Source: Gonocerus acuteangulatus | Taxonomy: Eukaryota; Arthropoda; Insecta; Hemiptera; Coreidae | Assembly (NCBI GenBank): GCA_946811695.1 | Contig: OX328130.1 | Location: 76,591,599 to 76,655,598 of the forward strand | Direction: 5' to 3' | DNA length: 64,000 bases | Position numbers and translations under genes: made by a program | Part shown: positions 10,890 to 23,100 of the stretch, one piece after another | Numbering within the stretch: position 1 is the stretch's first letter | Layout: each line of letters starts with the position of its first letter | Notes under the pieces: generated by a model | What the model was told of the DNA's origin: nothing | Databases searched by the model: none | What the model saw: the letters and a program-made list of their open reading frames with translations, nothing else

Positions 10890-12600
10890 AACCATCTATC
10901 TATTCAGTAGCAGAACACTGATCAGTCTTAGTCACAGTCCTCCTCAACACCTATCACGAAGAACTGATCAGTCTAACCTTTGCCCGGTCAACGTCAGACC
11001 GAAGGTGATTCTGTAACTGATTGATGTGTAAAATCGATCCGCAGATCGTTTAAGCATTCAGTAGCTCAACACAACACCTAGAACTGATCATTCGTAGCCA
11101 CAGTCCTCCTCAACAACTATCACTGATCAGTCATAGGCTCAGTTCTCCTAAACCCCTTAAACAAAGAAAGATAAGTCTATAAGTGACATGAGAGATAAGT
11201 AACAGTGATTCGATGATATCTTGATCTTCTGATTGTTCAGTAGCCCAAACATACAACTTCAGTCTTCCTCAACCCGTAAGGTAAAGGACAGATCAGGGCG
11301 AATATTTATACTGTTAACTTTACAGAACATATGAGTATGTAACTGAGAGATAGTAACACTCATCCGTAGATCATCTGATCATATGACTGTTCAGTAACCA
11401 AATCCTACACGTAGAACTACACGTAGTCGTAGCTTAAGTCCTCTTCAACGCCTGAAACAAAGAACTGAACAGTCGAACCTTTATTCTAACTTTACAAAGT
11501 TGATGAGTCTGCAGCTAAAAGCTATTTTAAACTGATCAGTCTGATCATCTGTCTGTTCAGTAGCCCAATCATAACATCTAGAACTGATCAGTCGAACATT
11601 TATCCTGCCAACTTCACAAAGAACGTAAGTCTGTAACTGAGAGATAACACTGATCCGTAGATTGTCTGACTGTTCAGTAGCCCAACCATAACATCTGGAA
11701 CTGATCAGTTAAACCTTTATCCTGCCAACTTCACAAAGCTCATGAGTCTTTAACTTAGAGATAACACTGATCCGTAGATCACCTGACTGTTCAGTAGCCC
11801 AACCCCACAGCTATAACTTATCAGTCAAACTTTTATCCTGCCAACTTTACAAAGCACATAAGTCTGTAACTGAGAGATAACACCGATCCGTAGATCATCT
11901 AACTGTTCAGTAGCCAAACCATAACATTTAGAACTGATCTGTTAAACTTTGGTCCTGCCAACTTTACAAAGATGATGAGTCTGTAACTGAGAGATAAGTT
12001 ACACTCATGTAACTGTTCAGTAGCCCAACAATAGCATCTAAAACTGATCAGTCGAACTTTTATCCTGCCAGCTTCACAAAGCACATAAGTCTCTAACTGA
12101 GATATAACACTCATCCGTACTGATCATCTGACTGTTCAGTAGCCCAACCCTACAACTAGAACTGATCAGTCGTAGCTCAAGTCCTCTTCAACACCTAAAA
12201 CATAGATCTGATCAGTCGAACTTTTATCATATTTTATAGATAAGAAACATTGATCCGTGATCATCTGACTGTTCAGTAGCCCAACCCTACAACTAGAACT
12301 AATCAGTCGTAGCTTAAGTCCTCTTCAACGCCTAAAACATACTTCTGATCAGTCGAACTTTTATCATATTTTATAGATTAGAAACATTGATCCGTGATCA
12401 TCTGTCTGTTCAGTAGCCCAACCCTACAACTAGAACTGATCAGTCGTAGCTCAAGTCCCCTTCAACGCCTAAAACATAGATCTGATCAGGCGAACTTTTA
12501 TCATATTTTATAGATAAGAAACATTGATCCGTAGATCATCTGACTGTTCAGTAGCCCAACCATAACATCTAAAACTGATCAGTCGTAGCTTCAGTCCATG
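10890..12600. repeat. Diverged ~100-120-bp tandem array rich in ACTGATCAGT
   Basis: About 15 diverged units share the order GTTCAGTAGCCCAACC, GAACTGATCAGTCG, TTTATCCTGCCAACTT, GTCTGTAACTGAGAGATAA and CTGATCCGTAGATCAT. The core ACTGATCAGT is a perfect 10-bp palindrome that recurs throughout. Unit lengths vary by indels, and units around 12130-12500 form a sub-family with TTATCATATTTTATAGAT. This is an old satellite compared with the arrays at 1 and 10581. Confidence 0.88.
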
Positions 12601-13259
12601 CTCCATCTACCTGCTTCAGTCCTCGCCCCGGGCCTCTAAATATCATGGATCCTCTTAGCTCGGTTTTTATGGGAAGAATTAATAACCATTTACTAAGCTC
12701 CTCCCTTTTTTTTGTTGTACACCTAATTTTTTTTTTATCTCCATAACTTTTTTTTAGGGAAGGGTTATTCCAAGCAGGCCTCTAAATAACGATACAAATG
12801 TTTCTAATTTAATTAACTACTGACTGATAGCGCATTCTATATTATTCTTTCCAGTTATCTCTTTCTATACGAGTTGTTTTTATATAATAATTTGATTTTT
12901 ATTGCCCCGTTTTCTTCAATATTAAAGCAATAAATAACACTTTTTGGAATGTGTTTGGTTCACCTTAAATTAAATTGATAACTAGGAAGCACACACAATA
13001 GTAATATTTGCATGCATGATTCCAACATATATAAGAAATTCCTGTTCAAAAATATAATAACAAATTATCATTAATAAACAATTAATTTGTATACCAATAG
13101 GACCAATAAAATAAAATTCAAAATATTGTCATCAATATAACAATAATCTGATGTACAGATATATTTTCTAAGCTTTCTGGTTTCCACTTAACTTCCGCTA
13201 GAATAAGTAAACAAATATCAGAATTATATGAGAGAATAATAAAACCTCGTTTTTATTTT
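12601..13259. other. AT-rich non-coding stretch
   Basis: Nothing recognisable apart from two copies of GGCCTCTAAATA near 12634 and 12777. Confidence 0.5.
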
Positions 13260-13271
13260 ATAGCCAAACAC
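13260..13271 (+). repeat. LINE target duplication (5' copy)
   Basis: ATAGCCAAACAC at 13260-13271 recurs at 13857-13868 and delimits the LINE insertion. Confidence 0.85.
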
Positions 13272-13639
13272 CACCAAACCATACAGACTAACACACTGTA
13301 TGAATGGGAAGAAAATTGGTTGAAGAGTGAATGTAAATAAAGAGAAATTAAGAACACGACCAAAGCCTGGATAACAGAATCATTCACTCGACAAGACCAA
13401 GTAATTTTATGCAGACTACGGATAGGCCACACCCGACTTACCCACTCATACTTACTGGAGAGAAAGGAAAGACCAATGTGTAGACTATGCAACAGAACAT
13501 TAACTGTAAAACATATCCTGACGGACTGTAGAGAACGCAGCAACTTAACCATTCCTCATGACTTACTGACAGAAGGTAGTCCGTACATTCAAACACTTCT
13601 AACATATTTAAAATATACACACATTCACTCGAAAGTATA
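13272..13639 (+). pseudogene. LINE ORF2 C-terminal fragment with zinc knuckle
   Basis: Plus-strand translation gives the region after the RNase H domain, including LYEWEENW, REIKNTTKAW, CRLRIGHTRLTHSYL and the zinc knuckle CRLCNRTLTVKHILTDC (C-x2-C-x7-H-x4-C). It ends PYIQTLLTYLKYTHIHSKV and a stop near 13637. One in-frame TAA lies upstream of REIKNTT, where relatives have a sense codon, so the copy is dead. It matches the minus-strand fragment at 16759-17169 and the C-terminus encoded at 51862. The function of this tail in LINE proteins is presumably nucleic acid binding. Confidence 0.9.
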
Positions 13640-13856
13640 ACTATATGTCATTTTTAATGGAAACATTCTATTCTTTATTATTTTATTGTATATAATATTT
13701 TTTAAATTTTCTTTCTTTTTTTGTTAATACTTTTTGTTACCTTCGTTTATTTTATAACCGACTGACTATCACTTGACTACCAACTGACTGACTTTGATTC
13801 TGCCGTTCTAATGAGGTCGTCGCCCTTGTTGCGAAACTCAACAACAATGAATAATA
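13272..13856 (+). mobile_element. 5'-truncated LINE tail with target duplication
   Basis: The 585-bp insertion sits between 12-bp direct repeats. It holds the last ~120 codons of a LINE ORF2, a 3' UTR of about 215 bp, and a short AAT-type tail (GAATAATAAT). Truncation at the 5' side and a repetitive 3' tail are the usual products of target-primed reverse transcription. Confidence 0.9.
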
Positions 13857-13868
13857 ATAGCCAAACAC
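13857..13868 (+). repeat. LINE target duplication (3' copy)
   Basis: ATAGCCAAACAC, identical to 13260-13271. Confidence 0.85.
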
Positions 13869-14192
13869 ACTTATAACCAAATTATATTAAACTGTTTACT
13901 AATTGACAAGGCTTAAATTCATAAAGTATATTATTTTAAAAAGAGGAAACGACGGTTTCATAGAAAAATATATTTTGACACATTTATTCGTACAATAGAT
14001 AGGTAATGAAACATTTTAAAATATAAGCTCCAATATTTTTAAAATTTTTATTTTTTTTTTGGTTTTATTATTAAAATTTTATTTGGATTAAATATTAATA
14101 TTACTTGGCATAATGCTAAGAATAGTTCCTATTCTATCAACTGAATTAAATATATTTTAGTAATATTTTATCTACTATATATTTGTCAAATA

Positions 14193-14257
14193 CCACTCAC
14201 TCACTCACTCACTCACTCACTCACTCACTCACTCACTCACTCACTCACTCACTCACT
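14193..14257. repeat. (ACTC)n microsatellite
   Basis: About 16 copies of the tetranucleotide. A relic (GTCAGTGAGTGG) remains next to the related element at 26750, so the microsatellite belongs to the mobile family. Confidence 0.97.
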
Positions 14258-14572
14258 GACCTATCATCCTCCAGGCCAAACCGCTCGACAGAAAAATTTG
14301 AAATTTTGCAAGGACAATCCCTATAGAACGTAGGCGCTCACTAAGAAAGGATTTTTTGATATTCGGATTTTTAAGTATTTTTAGGGGGGTTTAAAGTTTG
14401 AGTTGATTAGAACATGCAAGCCTAGGCAGCATGCGTTGCTAGGACGATAAGAGAACAGCTGTTACCGTACATTATCTATTTCATAGTATTATTTTTAATT
14501 GAGGTTAATTTCCACTATGATGGCAGTCCTTGAATTACTAGAAATAAAATTTGATTTTGTCCCTCATAGAGT

Positions 14573-15175
14573 TTACCCCCTGGTGATGGCCCATCCCAGG
14601 TAATAATATCCCGAACCACTTGACACAAAAATTTGAAATTTTGCACGGACAATACGTTTAGAGTGTAAACACTCGCTAAGAAAGGTTGTTTTAATATTCA
14701 AATGTTTAAGTACTTTTAGGGGGGTTTGAATTATTAAGAAGTTCCTCATCGGCTCAAAAATGGTTCGATTTTGATAACATTTGGTGCAAAAATCTTTCTT
14801 CTCATTTAAAAGGTCAAGTTCATTAACCAGTTGAATCCGTTTACTGGAACATGGTTTTTGGAGCGAAATTTGTGCGAAAGATTCCTTAACGTAGGAAAAC
14901 GAATGAAACCATTTTTTAAGCGAGTTCTGTAGCCATTTACCAGAGAAATTGATAGAAATACTTTTCAAAACTAATTTTCTGTTTGGGTATTCAGAAACGA
15001 AGTATATGGAAAAAAATTGTATGAATGGTGATACAAAGTTTTCGGATCTCAGTATATTTTCTAAAATATCTCGAAAACGGTTGGGAACTCGTAGTAAGTG
15101 GAAGGCGGCTATTCGAAAGGTTACTAAATTCTCTACAATAAGATTCTGTTGTAATGTTCGGTGAGGCGATGTCAA
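14573..15175 (-). other. 200-codon open frame inside the Helitron-like element
   Basis: An open minus-strand frame covers most of the element's core. It has no recognisable domain, contains the duplicated module (low-complexity phenylalanine-rich residues), and the related copies at 26470 and 42420 do not preserve it. It is most likely chance openness, though a passenger gene fragment is not excluded. Confidence 0.3.
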
Positions 15176-15378
15176 TCGAAGAGATAAGTGCTTAAAACTT
15201 CAAATTTGTTAGTTTTATGCTTTTCGACGTGTATTTGTCTCTGCTTACCTAACTTTTTAAGCGTTACCTCCACTTGGTGTTTCCTAGGTAACTTTAAAGT
15301 CCGTGCAATAATAAGCTGTGCAAAATTATGTACTAGCGTTAATTTTGATCATATCTTATTTAACTCAATATAAAAAAT

Positions 15379-15912
15379 ACTTATCGGCCGTGGTGAAGCA
15401 CGGGTAGTCAGCTACTTATCGGCCGTGGTGAAGCACGGGTAGTCAGCTACTTATCGGCCGTGGTGAAGCACGGGTAGTCAGCTACTTATCGGCCGTGGTG
15501 AAGCACGGGTAGTCAGCTACTTATCGGGCGTGGTGAAGCACGGGTAGTCAGCTACTTATCGGGCGTGGTGAAGCACGGGTATTCAGCTAGTCTACTTATC
15601 GGCCGTGGTGAAGCACGGGTATTCAGCTAGTCTACTTATCGGCCGTGGCGAAGCACGGGTATTCAGCTAGTCTACTTATCGGCCGTGGTGAAGCACGGGT
15701 ATTCAGCTAGTCTACTTATCGGCCGTAGTGAAGCACGGGTATTCAGCTACTTATCGGCCGTGGTGAAGCACGGGTATTCAGCTAGTCTACTTATCGGCAG
15801 TGGGGAAGCACGGGTATTCAGCTAGTAACTACTTATCGGCAGTGGTGAAGCACGGGTATTCAGCTAGTAACTACTTATCGGCCGTAGTGAAGCACGGGTA
15901 TTCAGCTAGTGA
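15379..15912 (+). repeat. Tandem array of Helitron-like 3' hairpin, about 14 copies
   Basis: Units of 35 bp at first, then 35-43 bp, each ACTTATCGGCCGTGGTGAAG then CACGGGTA(G/T)TCAGCTA. The later units add GTCT or GTAACT after CAGCTA. Each carries the CCGTG/CACGG hairpin and a CAGCTA end. Substitutions such as GGCCG to GGGCG are shared by neighbouring units, which indicates local duplication steps. Confidence 0.93.
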
Positions 15913-16462
15913 ATAATAATTTGTGAATGTGAATGACATGAAATATTCAACTTATTATTTATCTGGTGTAAATAAATTACTAAAATTCATGTATTATTCA
16001 TAAAATATAGGATGGTTGAAATGAAAGAATATATACTTTTTAGCATCCGTTTATATTTTTTAGCGCATTCCGAAATATAGGAAGTTTCTTCAAAAGTCAT
16101 CGCTTGTGTCTTCTTCCATTCTTATCAATATAGATTGATATTATCACCATTTTTAAAACCCTCCGTTCCATGAAATTTGTGTAAAAAGAGCACACTCCAC
16201 AACCAATAGTATAAATATTAAAAATTTTGCTTTTTTTAAATGCAATCTTTAAAAATAAGTTTATAATTTATCATTCTACTATCTACAAGTAGTGCCATTG
16301 TAGATACGGAATTGAACATTTATCGTTTTATAAAACCGGCTTCTTAAGAATGGTTTTAAAGAAATAACCCACAATTCTTTTTGATATAATGTAGTTTTAA
16401 GAATTCATTTTAAAGAGCATTGTTTAATTCCCGCAGATGTGATCGCCAAATTTTATTAGAAC
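15913..16462. other. AT-rich spacer
   Basis: No gene or repeat recognised. Confidence 0.5.
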
Positions 16463-16475
16463 CGTAAGTCTTTAT
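16463..16475 (+). repeat. LINE target duplication (left)
   Basis: CGTAAGTCTTTAT at 16463-16475 recurs at 17175-17187. Confidence 0.85.
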
Positions 16476-17174
16476 TTATTTATTTATTATAGAGCTCGCA
16501 TATGTAGCGACTCGCTCTTATCTAGATGTTCCAAGAAGATACCAGTAACAGTTAGACAAGTAAATTATAAGTATTTGCAGTTATTCTTGTAAAAAAAAAT
16601 GTTACACTATTGTATTATTCCAAAACTTATAAATTTTATTATAAAGAGGTAATACGTGAATGTGTATTGCACATTTTAGGTTCTTTAAAAAACTGTGTTT
16701 TTTACGCAACTTCACGTTAAGTCATACATATTTTTACAGATTTCATAATGTGTATATTTTAAATGTAATTGTAAATGTTTGTATCTTTAAGGTAAGTGAG
16801 TATTGTGTTTATGTGTGGACTGTTTTCCGTCAATAGTTCATTCAAGTCGTTTGGTAGATTTAATCCGTCTCGTTTTTTGCAGTCAGTTAGTATGTGTTTT
16901 ATAGTCAAGTTTCTGTTGCAAATGTCACAAACTGGTCCGTCCTGTCTCGTCATTAAATGGCGATGTGTCATTAACGTATGCCCGATGAGCAATCGAGTAA
17001 GGACGACCTCGTCTCTTCTGCACGATCGGTTGCTGGAGGGCCAAACACAAACTGTTTTCTTGATTTCTTTTAGTTTGTTGTTTGTCATGTTCGTCCATGT
17101 TTTTTGCCACTCATTTTGTAAGTAAGTTTTTATGTTAGTGTGTAAGTCTTGTACCGTCAATTCTTCCACGTCGA
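16476..17174 (-). mobile_element. 5'-truncated LINE tail with 13-bp target duplication
   Basis: The insertion of about 700 bp is read on the minus strand: ORF2 C-terminus, a ~280-bp 3' UTR, then a (TAAA)n-like tail abutting the left duplication. The 13-bp duplications fix both ends exactly. Confidence 0.9.
16759..17169 (-). pseudogene. LINE ORF2 C-terminal fragment, open
   Basis: The 136 open codons end at the natural ORF2 stop. Visible features: the RREV-type block CRRDEVVLTRLLIGHTLMTH (about 50-69) and the zinc knuckle CDICNRNLTIKHILTDC at 81-97 (C81, C84, H92, C97), then the C-terminal LLTENSPHINTILTYLK. RT and RNase H are missing through 5' truncation, and the initiating Met is fortuitous. 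The intact frame suggests a fairly young copy. Its last 40 codons are the best local match to the 119-bp satellite monomer at 34172-39107. Confidence 0.9.
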
Positions 17175-17187
17175 CGTAAGTCTTTAT
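17175..17187 (+). repeat. LINE target duplication (right)
   Basis: CGTAAGTCTTTAT, identical to 16463-16475. Confidence 0.85.
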
Positions 17188-17685
17188 ATAAAAATAATGT
17201 CTGCTGCCATATGTATTGTAGCGCTATAATTGTAACATGATTTAGAAAATACAATTCCTTTGTCAAAAAAAGGTGTTTCTGTCAATCTGGAAAATCCCGA
17301 AAAGGTAAATGTTGGGTTTGAAATGGTTTTAATAGATAATAAATGTTAATAATATTTTAAATGCTTAAAATGATAGATAATTGTGGGTATGAAAATATTC
17401 CATAATTTTGAGAAAAAAAAGTCCGTCACGCAGGAGCTGCTTAACTAAACACTTTCCACAGAATTGGGTCGGGTCGAGTGCATTCCTGAATAATTTGCTT
17501 AAAATAACCTATATACATAAAATAAAAACATAAATAGTTCTCCTCTTTTGAATTTATTATGAGCACATGTTTCAATTATTAATTTTGTAATTAATTTCCT
17601 TCCAGAGTTTTGTGTGTGTGGGGTACTACACTTCGTAATAAATACACAAAGCTTCACATTTTCATCTACTGATCTTGATGAATAA
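17188..17685. other. Unassigned spacer
   Basis: No gene or element recognised. Confidence 0.5.
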
Positions 17686-19271
17686 AATATAATAAAAATT
17701 ACGACTGGTATTGGCAAAAAACTACTTTAGCTCCAGAGTAAACCCCCCCCCTCCTAATGAACCAATTTAGTTTATTTTTACAACACATTTTTCTCTTCAG
17801 TTGGCCACAACAAATACCGAGTTTCGTTGAAATATAACAAAAATTACGACTGGTATTGGCAAATAACTACTTTAGCTCCAGAGTAAACCCCCCCCCCCTC
17901 CTAATGAACCAATTTAGTTTATTTTTACAACACATTTTTCTCTTCAGTTGACCACAACAAATACCGAGTTTCGTTGAAATATAACAAAAATTACGACTGG
18001 TATTGGCAAATAACTACTTTAGCTCCAGAGTAAACCCCCCCCCCTCCTAATGAACCAATTTAGTTTATTTTTACAACACATTTTTCTCTTCAGTTGGCCA
18101 CAACAAATACCGAGTTTCGTTGAAATATAACAAAAATTACGACTGGTATTGGCAAATAACTACTTTAGCTCCAGAGTAAACCCCCCCCCCCCCTCCTAAT
18201 GAACCAATTTAGTTTATTTTTACAACACATTTTTCTCTTGAGTTGGCCACAACAAATACCGAGTTTCGTTGAAATATAACAAAAATTACGACTGGTATTG
18301 GCAAATAACTACTTTAGCTCCAGAGTAAACCCCCCCCCCCCCTCCTAATGAACCAATTTAGTTTATTTTTACAACACATTTTTCTCTTCAGTTGACCACA
18401 ACAAATACCGAGTTTCGTTGAAATATAACAAAAATTACGACTGGTATTGGCAAATAACTACTTTAGCTCCAGAGTAAACCCCCCCCCCCTCCTAATGAAC
18501 CAATTTAGTTTATTTTTACAACACATTTTTCTCTTCAGTTTGCCACAACAAATACCGAGTTTCGTTGAAATATAACAAAAATTACGACTGGTATTGGCAA
18601 ATAACTACTTTAGCTCCAGAGTAAAACCCCCCCCCCCTAATGAACCAATTTAGTTTATTTTTACAACACATTTTTCTCTTCAGTTGGCCACAACAAATAC
18701 CGAGTTTCGTTGAAATATAACAAAAATTACGACTGGTATTGGCAAATAACTACTTTAGCTCCAGAGTAAACCCCCCCCCCCCTAATGAACCAATTTAGTT
18801 TATTTTTACAACACATTCTTCTCTTTAGTTGACCACAACAAATACCGAGTTTCGTTGAAATATAACAAAAATTACGACTGGTATTGGCAAATAACTACTT
18901 TAGCTCCAGGGTAAACCCCCCCTCCTAATGAACCAATTTAGTTTATTTTTACAACACATTTTTCTCTTTAGTTGGCCACAACAAATACCGAGTTTCGTTG
19001 AAATATAACAAAAATTACGACTGGTATTGGCAAATAACTACTTTAGCTCCAGAGTAAACCCCCCCCCCCCCTAATGAACCAATTTAGTTTATTTTTACAA
19101 CACATTCTTCTCTTTAGTTGACCACAACAAATACCGAGTTTCGTTGAAATATAACAAAAATTACGACTGGCATTGGCAAATAACTACTTTAGCTCCATGG
19201 TAAACCCCCCCCCCCCCCTCCTAATGAACAAATTTTGTTTATTTGTACAACACATTCTTCTCTTCAGTTGG
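17686..19271. repeat. ~147-bp tandem array with poly(C) runs, about 11 copies
   Basis: Units share TTACGACTGGTATTGGCAAA, CTACTTTAGCTCCAGAGTAA, a run of about 7 to 15 C, CCAATTTAGTTTATTTTTAC and CAAATACCGAGTTTCGTTG. GGCCACAAC and GACCACAAC variants mix along the array, hinting at higher-order units. The poly(C) run differs in almost every unit, which accounts for most length variation. No coding frame. Confidence 0.95.
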
Positions 19272-19417
19272 TTTTTTAACCTATGTCATTGCTTACGACT
19301 AACATGTTACTTAGATACTAATACAACTATTTGCACTAAAACTAATACTAACATACAGTATAGCACTATTAATACAGTTAAGAGACTTGTATATAATTTA
19401 TTTTTTTTTTTTACTGC

Positions 19418-19426
<9 letters not shown>

Positions 19427-19505
<79 letters not shown>

Positions 19506-19565
19506 CTTTTTTATATGTATATATCTATTTTTTCTGAGTAATGTTGTATATATCCTTTTTTTTAA

Positions 19566-19645
<80 letters not shown>
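19427..19645. repeat. (TA)n tracts
   Basis: Two long TA runs (about 19427-19500 and 19569-19645) are separated by a T-rich spacer. The open frames crossing them are poly(Ile-Tyr) artefacts. Confidence 0.97.
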
Positions 19646-19646
<1 letters not shown>

Positions 19647-20106
19647 TTTACCTCTAATGAAAACGGACATGATTTTATTATTCACTGTCTTATCTTCGTT
19701 ATTTATGGGAGCAGGACAAAGTATCCGATATCATTATATGGACCGAAAAATCCACATTAAGAATCTGTTGTTAAGTCAATTCATTAAAAGAATGGACATA
19801 GTGTGATTACCTCCGGGGCACAGATATATAGTATTATCTTAAAAGTAGTCATTTGTACCAAATTCTAAGAAAATAAGTGTAAAGATTTTCAATAATGGTC
19901 ATTTTTTTTTTGTAATTTATTTTTTCTTTGTACTTTTATGAATCATACATCCACCTCAGGGAAATATCAGTTATGATATATTCACATAATTGTGTTAAAT
20001 TCCATTGGGAATTAAATATTTTGTTTTTCTTTCTATTTGATTATTCGGAACAAAATCCTTATCGTATAAATATAGATCAACATTTACACAAATAAATAAA
20101 CACACA

Positions 20107-20107
20107 A

Positions 20108-20174
<67 letters not shown>
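20107..20174. repeat. (TA)n tract
   Basis: TA run of about 68 bp with one AA interruption. Confidence 0.97.
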
Positions 20175-23100
20175 TTTATTTTCTTCCTAGAATAGGCTCG
20201 CCTTATTAGTCTGACGGTATGTTTTTAGATTCTGCGTTTAATGCCGTCTGAACACGCTTGGATCTTCCTAAGTGGTCCCGTTCAGTTCTTGATTTCATAC
20301 AACCGTTACCTTCCTAGGCTAGAACTGGGAAAATGTTTAACGTAATCGGAACGCTGAATCTTATCAAAATTAAACAAAAAAAAAAAAAACTTGAATCGTA
20401 CCAACCTGGATCATAAGTAATTTCCCGTTAAAAGTTTTTTGAAGATCCGGAAATTAGAAACACTAAGGAGGTCTGAAAATAATTCTGTTCATTTTCAAAA
20501 TCGGAGCATTTTTTTACATTTAGATCCCATAATTTTCCATTAATAAAGCAATGATCTGACATTCCAAAATTACTCATTAAATTTCATAATAAATTTTATA
20601 ATTTGTAGAATTTTCTAAAATTATGACTATATTGTGTTTGAAAAACATATATTAAAATCTGAAAACAAATACTCCCCTAAAAAAAAAAAAAATTATCTTA
20701 AAGAATTCTATTATAACGGCACATGCGGTTACTAAATATTTTTTCTTGTACCTAGTAAGAAAATGTTTAATTATAAAAAAAATTAATACTTCTAGATAGG
20801 AAAAAAAGCATTATCTATTCTTAAGGAAAATAATAAATTTATTTATTGTACTAATTCCCATCAATAAATCATGATAAACTTAGTGTAAAAAAAATAACAC
20901 TAATAACTACTTACAGTAATTTCAATATTAATGAAAATAAAATGTTACTCGTTAAAATTTATTTGTATATTAGGTACATTATAAATTATAATAATAATCA
21001 CTAGATTTCCAAAGTTACAATACATCATGATATTTAATAATATATGTATTTGAAGCACTATATTTACTTTTAATTAATTTAGTTATAAAAATTCTTTTAA
21101 TTATTATAAATTAGAGAATACTATATTTTTAAGGATAACTATACCCCCCCCCCCCCCCGTTTATTTTTATAACGATCATAAGGATTACTATAAAATTATT
21201 TATACAATTCAAGAGGAAATTGAATTTCTTCCAATCAATTATAAAAACATAACTCATAAATGATTATTCATCAAGATTCCATTTTATGAAAAAATGGTTG
21301 TGTAAAAAAATAAAAACAATTATACAAATATCTAACTTCAAAAGTAATAAATTTATTGAATCAAATTGAATAAAGACATTCAAAATAAATGTATTTGTAA
21401 TTGAAAGGTGTGGCATTGAATATCAATCCAATATTCACTTTATAAAAGATAATGATTATAAATTAAGAAGTAGCATTGAAATAATTATTCCTAATAATTA
21501 AAACTAATAGAAAACAAAATAATTATATTATAGAATACATTTTTTTTCTAAAATTGATTGTACTAACAGATATAAATTGCTGCTTAAGTAATTAAGATTT
21601 CAATATTGTCATGTTAAAATACAGATTGGAAATTAATTACATAAAATAATGATAACTTCCTTCTGAGAAATTAATAAATTTAAATCGAATTGCTGTATAT
21701 TGTTTATGGATAGAAGTAAAAATAAACCATAATTAAAAAAAAGAATATTCGATTTTATCATTTTGTTTTTAAACCCGTAGTAAAGTAGTTTAATTTGAAT
21801 ATAGTTCTTGTAATGTTAATTAATTTAATAATTCTGAAAACCATTAATCTCTAGTTTTGTAAATATTCTTCCAAAATAAATTTCTAATTTGTTTTAATAA
21901 CTCTTGAAGGAGCATATTTATTTAATTAGAGTTTGATGAAATCATTATTAATAGAATTTTGTGCAAAATTATTTATTAAATTTTAATATTAGATTGTTTT
22001 TAAAAAAAATTAATCCTTTTGGAAACCCAAATGAAATTGTATTAAGGAAATATCAGTTTTTAAATAAAATCCATTCCATTAATATTAATATTACATACAA
22101 AACAAATAAGTATTATTAAGTACTAGATTTCTTTATTGATTTAATATGTTCAACAAATTGATTAAGTTATCCAATGACTAAAATTAACAAAGGGTTTCTA
22201 TAATTATTAATATTCGTTGTAACATGTTATGCTTGTGAGCTTCTGATAACAAAAATGAAATTAAAAATTATTTCCTTTTTAATATATTATTTTATTTTCT
22301 GGTATATTTTATAGATCCGGAGTTAAATTATTTATAGTATTTAGAAAATTAATATTTTAGGTCTTCCTTAACTCTTTCATAAACAGAAATCATTTTAGCA
22401 TTTTAAAATAAACAATTTTACAACTATTTATATATATTTTTACAATTAACAATTTTGATAAGAGCATAGAAAATAGAATTAATTTCTTTAATTTAAAAAT
22501 AAATTCTTTAATTTCATAAGCGGACAAATCGGCTCAGGTCTATAATGGTTTTATTTTTTTCTTAAAACGTCTATTAATCAATCTGAAAAACTTCAATATT
22601 ATAATTATTATAATAATATAAATTATTTGAATTTAATATAAAATCGATATAAACTAAACACCATTATTAATTATAATAATCTCGACGGCAGAAACGCAAG
22701 TTAAATTTAAAATGATTTATTTTTGTATGTTGTTGATTATATTGTACAAAATAATTTTAATTATTAAAACCATTAATAATATTTTTAATGAATTCTAGTT
22801 AATGTAATTTATAATAAAAATTACAATTTTAAATTTGGTGAATACATCATAAATTCATTAATAATAAAATATTGATAACGCACAATTGTTCACAATAATT
22901 ATAGATTATTAAAAAAAAAAATACATTCCTTCTATAAATTCATTATGAAGGCTAACACTTTTTATTGACATTTATAATGGAGTTATTTATAAAGAGTATT
23001 CTTTTTATATGAATTTAAATCAATAAATATTAATTACCATCCGCTTAGTTAAAAATTATTAAATAATATTGAAATTTTTAGATTTTTTTTTAATTATATT

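Larger units (their letters stand above)
14193..15912 (+). mobile_element. Helitron-like non-autonomous element
   Basis: The composite runs from the (ACTC)n tract through two diverged copies of a ~150-bp module (near 14262 and 14582, each with AAATTTGAAATTTTGCA and AGGGGGGTTT) and a region shared with 42420-43000, to a 3' hairpin CCGTG-GTGAAG-CACGG followed by CAGCTAG|T. A hairpin 10 bp or so before CTAG, with T after it, is the 3' signature of Helitrons. The order microsatellite, core, tandem repeats, hairpin resembles the HINE/DINE-1 type of Helentron derivative. No Rep/helicase is encoded. Family assignment is an inference. Confidence 0.6.

Noticed and set aside
14195..14257. (ACTC)n as telomeric repeat
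   Set aside because: The unit does not match known arthropod telomere repeats and it sits inside a mobile element.
19387..19806. Open frames of 95-139 codons over (TA)n
   Set aside because: They translate to alternating Tyr-Ile from the dinucleotide repeat and carry no coding signal.
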